A stretch of 64,000 nucleotides of DNA from Collimonas fungivorans. GTDB taxonomy: Bacteria; Pseudomonadota; Gammaproteobacteria; Burkholderiales; Burkholderiaceae_D. The notes under the pieces were generated by a model. That model was given only the letters and a program-made list of their open reading frames with translations, ran no database searches and was not told where the DNA came from. The stretch spans positions 3,534,001 to 3,598,000 of the forward strand of contig NZ_CP013232.1 of assembly GCF_001584145.1 (NCBI RefSeq), in the 5' to 3' direction. Shown in pieces: positions 59,311 through 64,000 of this stretch. Numbering within the stretch: the first letter of the stretch is position 1; every line of letters starts with the position of its first letter. The position numbers and the translations under genes are program-made.

Positions 59311-59778
59311 GTCAGCTCTCCTTTATTTAATATCGACTCCACCGATAGATTCCCGGTACTTATAGTGAGCAATGCAAAAAGCGATTCCAATCAGGGAATC
59401 CTGAAATTTGGGTAAGCATTTCCTTCAGATCAGGGGCCGCGCACCAACTCCCCATTCTCAAAAAACAACAACATAAGCGACAATTGCCCCCCATCAACTC
59501 TCACGGTCGGCGGCGTCACAGCTCGCGTAGGGAATTCCTGACAAGGCGCTTCCTGGATCCCACGCAAATATCAAGATCCCCTGATACCGCGGTTCCCGTG
59601 TATTGCCTACTCTTGTCGCAAGTCGCCGATAAAAAAGAGATGCCTCGCAAGGCTCCATTCATGCAGCAAACCAGGGTCCAATGATCCGGCGCATCTTCAA
59701 GAGGAAACACCATGCCGCATTCGCCATTAAGAAATATTCCGGGATTCGCGTTGATTTGCAACAATCGGCTCGGTGTCC
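59311..59778. other. 468-base region between divergent genes
   Basis: It should hold the promoters of the 129-residue gene and of the GTPase/Roadblock operon. A minus-strand open frame (59516 to about 59794) includes a protein-like stretch (GECGMVFPLEDAPDHWTLVC) but has no convincing start; it is either a small gene or chance. Confidence 0.35.
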
Positions 59779-60477
59779 ATGATGCGTAAGACAACCTTCA
59801 TTTCTGTCAAATATCTGGCTCAAAAAGAACTTCTGCGTTACGAACTCTTGATGCAGATAGCCGATGAAAAGACAGTGTTTCGCTGGATTTCGTCCGATCT
59901 CAAATTTGCCTCGGTAGTGCTGCTGGATCCCGCCATCTTCAAATCCCGTGAGGCGCTGCCGGCAAGCTGCATCTGCATCTGGATTTCCGACTCTGCCGTT
60001 CCCGCGGCCAAAAAAAACGACATGATCTTGCCGCTCAGCTTTCGCCTGCCGGACCTGGTCAGCGTGCTGGACCGGGCGGCCTTGCGCATACTGGACATGA
60101 AGACTGAGCAGATCTGTCCCGGCGACGTAACCGATCCTTTTTATCACAGAACTTACCGGATCTCGAAATGGACCCAACTGGAGCACGATCTTTCAGCTAT
60201 CCGGTTTCAGAAAATCCTTGCAATCATGACCAAGCAATCCATCAACTGGCATTGGCTGCTTGTATACGGCGGGCTGACAGAGCGTGATGCTTATCTGTTT
60301 CTTGATGAACTAAGAAAGAGGAATGTGCTTATCGAAAGAATGAAATTGCCGGTCGCCCATGAAACCTCGCGCGTGACGTATGCAGACCAAAAGGAAAGCG
60401 GCGTCGGAATGTTTGTAAAGAAAATCAATCAATGGCTGGGCCGGAGCCGTTTGCAAGAATTGGAGAGAACGCCATAG
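59779..60477 (+). CDS. unknown two-domain protein, first gene of the GTPase/Roadblock operon
   Basis: A 232-residue cytoplasmic protein with no signal peptide. Residues 1-110 look like a degenerate receiver-type alpha/beta domain (KFASVVLLDPAIF ... ILPLSFRLPDLVSVLDRAALRILD) without the usual phosphorylation pocket. Residues 145-200 look like a winged helix (RFQKILAIMTKQSINWHWLL ... DAYLFLDELRKRNVLIER). Both assignments are weak pattern readings. Its stop overlaps the GTPase start by one base (TAGTG), so it is part of that module and may be its effector. The ATGs at 59779 and 59782 are both possible. Confidence 0.6.
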   Translation: MMRKTTFISVKYLAQKELLRYELLMQIADEKTVFRWISSDLKFASVVLLDPAIFKSREALPASCICIWISDSAVPAAKKNDMILPLSFRLPDLVSVLDRAALRILDMKTEQICPGDVTDPFYHRTYRISKWTQLEHDLSAIRFQKILAIMTKQSINWHWLLVYGGLTERDAYLFLDELRKRNVLIERMKLPVAHETSRVTYADQKESGVGMFVKKINQWLGRSRLQELERTP

Positions 60478-61001
60478 TGTGCATACTTAGAATCGTCCTG
60501 CTGGGACCGATGGGCATAGGAAAAACGACGGCAATCCGCTCCTTGTGCGGCGACCTGATGGTCGATTGCGACGTTCCCAACATGGATCCTGCTTCGTCAG
60601 AAAAAACAAGTACGACCGTGGGGGCAGACTTCGGGGTGGTCGATCTGGATGGCGGCGAGCAGTTGCATATCTACGGCAGCCCGGGACAGGACCGTTTCGA
60701 TTTCATGCGCGGCTGGCTGCTCTCCATGGCAATCGGCGTGGTCGTCATGATCGACGCCAACCAAGCGGATGCCGTGCGGACGGCGGAACGCTATCTGCAG
60801 ACCGTCTTTGAAATTTCCGAAACCATGCCATGCATGCTGCTGCTGGCGCGCCCGATAAGCCCCGAGGCAAGCAACCGCTTCGCGTCGGAGTTGACCGCTG
60901 CGCTCGGTATCGCTGTCCCCATGATCACCGTGGACGTACGCGAAAAATCGCAGATGCTGGACGCCCTGGATATATTTTCTTCGCTGCTGATAACAATATG
61001 A
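60477..61001 (+). CDS. small Ras-like GTPase (COG2229/MglA-like) with degenerate G4
   Basis: A 174-residue G-domain protein. G1/P-loop is LLGPMGIGKTTAIRSL, switch I carries TSTTVGADFG (G2 Thr), G3 is YGSPGQDRFDFM in place of DxxGQ, as in COG2229 and MglA proteins. The G4 NKxD is replaced by LLLARP, and the last motif (VDVREKSQ) resembles the G5 of this family. The start is a GTG at 60477 overlapping the previous stop, with GGAGAG nine bases upstream. Loss of NKxD suggests altered nucleotide specificity or a pseudo-GTPase. The downstream Roadblock proteins are likely partners. Confidence 0.8.
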   Translation: MCILRIVLLGPMGIGKTTAIRSLCGDLMVDCDVPNMDPASSEKTSTTVGADFGVVDLDGGEQLHIYGSPGQDRFDFMRGWLLSMAIGVVVMIDANQADAVRTAERYLQTVFEISETMPCMLLLARPISPEASNRFASELTAALGIAVPMITVDVREKSQMLDALDIFSSLLITI

Positions 61002-61408
61002 CTTCAAATAAAGCAAATTTCGCCCCTGCATCGATGGCAGCCCATCATGTATTCAATCAGATCGGTTTATCCCAGCACGGCATATCCACAGTGGTCATGA
61101 CCACGCTTGACGGCCAGGAAATCGCTATCTACGATCCGGGACAGAAATTCAACGCCATCCGCCTCTCGGCAATGACCAGTTCGCTGGTTGCCATCGCACG
61201 TTCAGTTGGCAAGGAAGTGAACTTCGACGGCTGCGATCGCCTGATGCTTGAAACCCCGGCGGGAAAAATCATTTTCCGGCCGATCGGCAATCAATATCCC
61301 TATCTGCTGTGCGTGGTGGTCAACCGCGACGCCATCCTGGGCCACACGATATGGACGGTCGACAAGATCGTCAGCAATTTCATCCAGCGGATAAGCATGG
61401 ATCAATAA
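60998..61408 (+). CDS. Roadblock/LC7-like protein 1
   Basis: A 136-residue protein with a Roadblock-type alpha/beta fold (ISTVVMTTLDGQEIAIYDPGQKFNAIRLSAMTSSLVAIARSVGKEV ... CDRLMLETPAGKIIFRPIGNQYPYLLCVVVNRDAILGHTIWTVDKIVSNF). MglB-type members bind small GTPases and control their cycle. It starts on the ATGA that ends the GTPase gene, so the two are translationally coupled. It differs greatly from the second Roadblock protein, suggesting a heterodimer or separate roles. Confidence 0.75.
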   Translation: MTSNKANFAPASMAAHHVFNQIGLSQHGISTVVMTTLDGQEIAIYDPGQKFNAIRLSAMTSSLVAIARSVGKEVNFDGCDRLMLETPAGKIIFRPIGNQYPYLLCVVVNRDAILGHTIWTVDKIVSNFIQRISMDQ

Positions 61409-61497
61409 TTCAGTTTCACCATCACCGAAGTTGGTCGGCCGGCGGTGATGTTTCTGTTCCACCCAACGCCGCTATCCATATAAACAGGGAAAAAAAC

Positions 61498-61857
61498 ATG
61501 AGCAACATCAATGTCATCGTTGACACATTACTGAAAATCGACGGCGCGCTGGCAGCCGCAGTCGTCGATAGCAACAGCGGGATGGTTCTGGGGTCCGGCG
61601 GTACCGGCGTCGATCTCGAGCTGGCGGCAGCCGGCAATACAGAGGTAGTTCGCGCCAAGATGAAAACCATAAAAAGCCTTGGCCTGAATGACGTTATCGA
61701 AGATATCCTGATTACCCTCGGCAAGCAGTACCACATCTTGCGCCCGATAGAGAAGTACGAAGGCCTGTTCATTTATGTGGTGCTCGACAAAAACAAATCC
61801 AACCTGGCGCTGGCGCGCCGTAAAGTACTGGAAGTAGAACAAGCGCTGGAGATATAA
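61498..61857 (+). CDS. Roadblock/LC7 domain protein 2
   Basis: A 119-residue protein that is one Roadblock domain: LLKIDGALAAAVVDSNSGMVLGSGGTGVDLELAAAGNTEVVRAKMKTIKSLGLNDVIEDILITLGKQYHILRPIEKYEGLFIYVVLDKNKSNLALARRKV. AGGGAAAA before the ATG is a good ribosome site. It is the last gene of the module, 89 bases after the first Roadblock gene. It probably docks on the GTPase; the strong ribosome site suggests it is made in excess. Confidence 0.8.
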   Translation: MSNINVIVDTLLKIDGALAAAVVDSNSGMVLGSGGTGVDLELAAAGNTEVVRAKMKTIKSLGLNDVIEDILITLGKQYHILRPIEKYEGLFIYVVLDKNKSNLALARRKVLEVEQALEI

Positions 61858-61890
61858 CTACGTCGGCAAGCGGACAATGATCCCAAGGTC

Positions 61891-61911
61891 AGGACGTAAC
61901 AAAAACGTCCT
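61891..61911. terminator. possible shared hairpin between convergent genes
   Basis: AGGACGT and ACGTCCT form a 7-bp perfect stem with an A-rich 7-base loop, between the Roadblock and binding-protein stops. There is no T tract. Confidence 0.35.
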
Positions 61912-61929
61912 CGCCTCGGGTGAAATTCC

Positions 61930-62841
61930 TCAGTCGTTGATTTTATCGGTAGGGTAAAGAATCGCATCCCGCAGCAGGTATCCCATCGGCATATTCATGC
62001 TCTTGCCGCGCGGCGGAATCGGACTCATGAACCATTTGCTATAGATCTTCCGAAAATCGCCGTCATTCTGCATATTCGCCATTTGCCGGTCAACCGATGC
62101 CTTGAACTCTGCATCGTCTTTGGTCAGCATGATAGCGTAGGGTTCCACCGACAACGGATCGCCGACGATCGCGAATTCTTCGGGATGCCTCATATTCGCG
62201 CGAAGGCCGTACAGGATAACGTCGTCCATCACGAACGCAGCGACCTGTCCCTTTTCCAGCATGCTGAACGATTCGGCGTGATCGGTTCCGTCAACCAGGT
62301 TCAGGGCCAACGCTCTCACCTTGTTTCTGTCGTTTAACAACTTGACAGTAGTGGTTCCCTTGGTTGTCACGACTTCTTTTCCGCGCAAATTTATCCAGTT
62401 CTTGATACCCGAATCTGTGCGCACCGCCATCCGCACGCCGGCAAAAAAATGCGGAACGGTAAACGCTACCTGCTTGCGACGCTCGGCGTTATTGGTGGTG
62501 GTACCGCATTCCAGGTCAGCCTGGCCGCTTGTAATGGCGTTTATGCGGGTGGAAGGCGTCACAGCCATGTATGTCACTTTCAACTGCGGCAGTTTCAATT
62601 CCTGCCGTATGCCTTCGATGATTTTCGAGCACAGGTCGATTGTAAAGCCGATCGGTTTCTTGTCCGCATCAAGGTATGAGAACGGCGCCGTGGTTTCCCG
62701 ATAGGCGACCGTGACAGTCTGGGTATCCCGGATCTTGGCCATGGTGGCGCCGGCGATCGCCTCCGGGGAAAACAGCAAGGAACTTAGCAACATCGTTCCA
62801 AAAAGAGAATATCCCGCCCGCAGAAAACCGTCAGTGTGCAT
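61930..62841 (-). CDS. amino-acid-binding periplasmic protein (GltI-like), orphan
   Basis: A 303-residue family 3 solute-binding protein with signal peptide, then TVTVAYRETTAPFSYLDADKKPIGFTIDLCSKIIEGIRQELKLP and DLECGTTTNNAERRKQVAFTVPHFFAGVRM, as in the glutamate/aspartate binding protein GltI. No permease or ATPase gene is next to it. The frame opens at 62892, but the ATG at 62841 with GAGG upstream is preferred. It could feed a transporter encoded elsewhere or act as a sensor. Confidence 0.87.
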   Translation of the reverse strand: MHTDGFLRAGYSLFGTMLLSSLLFSPEAIAGATMAKIRDTQTVTVAYRETTAPFSYLDADKKPIGFTIDLCSKIIEGIRQELKLPQLKVTYMAVTPSTRINAITSGQADLECGTTTNNAERRKQVAFTVPHFFAGVRMAVRTDSGIKNWINLRGKEVVTTKGTTTVKLLNDRNKVRALALNLVDGTDHAESFSMLEKGQVAAFVMDDVILYGLRANMRHPEEFAIVGDPLSVEPYAIMLTKDDAEFKASVDRQMANMQNDGDFRKIYSKWFMSPIPPRGKSMNMPMGYLLRDAILYPTDKIND

Positions 62842-62999
62842 CGAATCGCCTCGTTGTGAGAAAAGAAGAATGCGAAATCCTGGAAAACGCATTTGGCAGC
62901 CATTGCGCCGCCATCAGGATAATCAGAGCTTGGCTGGAGGTATATCGGGAGATCCTGATCTTGATGTAGGGATAAAAGCCCTGGAATCCAGCGCCTAGG

Positions 63000-63284
63000 C
63001 TATCTCGCAGCGCTGTCAGTTTGTCGCGAAGAAAATTCCCGGCCCCTGTCGATGGCCAGGGCGCCGTAAATAAAAAAAGCAACTAGCCCGATGCCGCATA
63101 AACCACTCAATAAAGTCAGGTCAGGGCTCCACGTTTCTCGGTCCAAACGAAACACGATAAGAGCCGCCAGTGTCGCTCCCATCAATATGCCCAGGACGCT
63201 CCCCACCGCCAAATCGCTCATTCTCAGATGACTGTTTTGCGACCGTATGAATTGCCAAATATCGTTGAACCTGAACGTTTCCAT
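63000..63284 (-). CDS. small two-segment membrane protein
   Basis: A 94-residue protein with two hydrophobic helices (VGSVLGILMGATLAALIVF and LTLLSGLCGIGLVAFFIYGAL) and charged ends. GGGGA five bases before the ATG supports translation. It lies between the TonB-like and binding-protein genes on the same strand. No family recognised. Confidence 0.55.
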   Translation of the reverse strand: METFRFNDIWQFIRSQNSHLRMSDLAVGSVLGILMGATLAALIVFRLDRETWSPDLTLLSGLCGIGLVAFFIYGALAIDRGREFSSRQTDSAAR

Positions 63285-63345
63285 ATCATCCCCATCTGTC
63301 GATTTTCATTTTCTTCCTGCACCGTCCTTGGCCTCCTCTTGCCCC

Positions 63346-63960
63346 TTACTCGGGCGCGCCATTCAGTTCCGAACCGATATGAAATTCCAGGTCCTGGTAC
63401 GAATTCACATCCGCCCCCGCCAGCCTGGCCGGCATGAAAGACGTATGGCGCAACATCGTTTCGATTCGCTCCAGCGCTTGCTGGTCATCGTCAAGAGCTT
63501 GCAATGTGTCGATAGCGGTCACCATGCCGCGTGCATCGATATACAGACGCACGCGGATCGGCACCCCCGAGACCGCAACGCCTGCCAGCAAATCCGGATC
63601 GGGCGCACTGTATGGCAAAGCGCCCTTGTCCACTTCCTGCGGTCCGTAATATATCGGCGGCTGGAATGCCGCTTTTTCGAGCGTTACGCCGCCCTGCAGC
63701 TGCTCATCGAATTGCTGTTGGATTGCGCTATCTGTACGCGCCCTTGCAACTAGCGGCGCGCTTCCGGCGGCGGCAGACGCCGCGGCAATGATGCGCACAT
63801 CGATACTTTTTTCCGATCCGGCATCCGCCGCCGCGGCTCCGGCGACCACCGTCTGGTGGCGCCACAACGTCAGCACCAGGATGTGCACGGCCAGCGTGAG
63901 CCCGACAGCGGACAGCCGGCGCATATCGCGTTTCACGCCCCATGGCCGTTTTACATGCAT
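63346..63960 (-). CDS. TonB-like energy transducer
   Basis: A 204-residue protein with an N-terminal membrane anchor (LSAVGLTLAVHILVLTLW) and a C-terminal TonB-type domain (GVPIRVRLYIDARGMVTAIDTLQALDDDQQALERIETMLRHTSFMPARLAGADVNS). The Pro-rich spacer normal in TonB is short. No ExbB/ExbD or receptor gene is adjacent. The start at 63960 has a weak ribosome site; an ATG twelve codons later is possible. Upstream context is cut by the window edge. Confidence 0.75.
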   Translation of the reverse strand: MHVKRPWGVKRDMRRLSAVGLTLAVHILVLTLWRHQTVVAGAAAADAGSEKSIDVRIIAAASAAAGSAPLVARARTDSAIQQQFDEQLQGGVTLEKAAFQPPIYYGPQEVDKGALPYSAPDPDLLAGVAVSGVPIRVRLYIDARGMVTAIDTLQALDDDQQALERIETMLRHTSFMPARLAGADVNSYQDLEFHIGSELNGAPE

Positions 63961-64000
63961 ATGCTGCTTCGGCAGTACATTGCGCGGTCAGTCAATTCAA

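Noticed and set aside
59516..59794. 92-codon minus-strand frame upstream of the GTPase operon
   Set aside because: It contains a protein-like stretch, but the start lacks a ribosome site and overlaps the 5' end of the plus-strand gene; not strong enough to call.
62831..63082. 83-codon minus-strand frame between the membrane protein and the binding protein
   Set aside because: It overlaps the end of the better supported small membrane gene and has no ribosome site or family likeness.

Overview
The window is a high-G+C proteobacterial chromosome segment, most likely from a Burkholderiales/Oxalobacteraceae bacterium close to Collimonas or Herbaspirillum. I infer this from protein style, the imuA-imuB-dnaE2 mutagenesis cassette, a MexEF-OprN-type efflux operon under a TetR regulator, and a complete N-acetylglucosamine uptake and catabolism operon, which suits a chitin-using soil bacterium. 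No database search was possible, so the genus is an inference. There are no rRNA genes, CRISPR arrays or prophages. One tRNA-Lys(CUU) is present.

Layout. 0-6 kb: a periplasmic S41 protease, a run of small envelope proteins (two related BON lipoproteins, a 25-residue membrane peptide, small lipoproteins, a collagen-like lipoprotein), an orphan DUF4157 (eCIS-core) protein, then tRNA-Lys with its terminator. 6-17 kb: an orphan IS5-type transposase N-terminus, tetR divergent from a three-gene RND efflux operon, a frameshifted MFS gene, and a TetR/old-yellow-enzyme (NemR/NemA-like) pair. 17-24 kb: maltoporin, glutaryl-CoA dehydrogenase, MntH, a DUF4019 protein, a LysR regulator and a DUF985 cupin. 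24-37 kb: a sugar-binding protein/response regulator/histidine kinase operon divergent from an operon of sugar ABC transporter, GlcNAc kinase (frameshifted), NagA, a SIS-type deaminase and a Gfo/Idh oxidoreductase. The imported amino sugar would be phosphorylated, deacetylated and deaminated to fructose-6-phosphate, with the divergent system probably sensing the sugar. 37-41 kb: an SDR, an amino-acid ABC transporter without its ATPase, and a HigBA-type toxin-antitoxin pair.

41-47 kb: the SOS mutagenesis cassette, led by a near-perfect LexA box. imuB carries two frameshifts, and a 192-bp inverted-repeat element (MITE-like, TA-flanked) sits exactly between imuB and dnaE2. 47-57.7 kb: MFS permease, GST, HAD hydrolase, a mipA-response regulator-kinase operon, EamA exporter, OsmC, ZntB/CorA, an isoprenylcysteine-methyltransferase-like protein and a frameshifted gltS. 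58-64 kb: small unknowns, a broken secreted-protein gene, and a compact four-gene operon of an unknown two-part protein, a COG2229-type small GTPase with a degenerate G4 motif and two Roadblock/LC7 proteins, resembling a minimal MglA/MglB or Streptomyces conservon module. An orphan amino-acid-binding protein, a small membrane protein and a TonB-like protein follow.

Two themes deserve attention. First, five single-base deletions interrupt four otherwise complete conserved genes, four of them in short C/G runs, which points to sequencing undercalls as much as to real decay. Second, the GTPase/Roadblock operon and the solute-binding-protein-coupled two-component system are the best candidates for poorly described biology.
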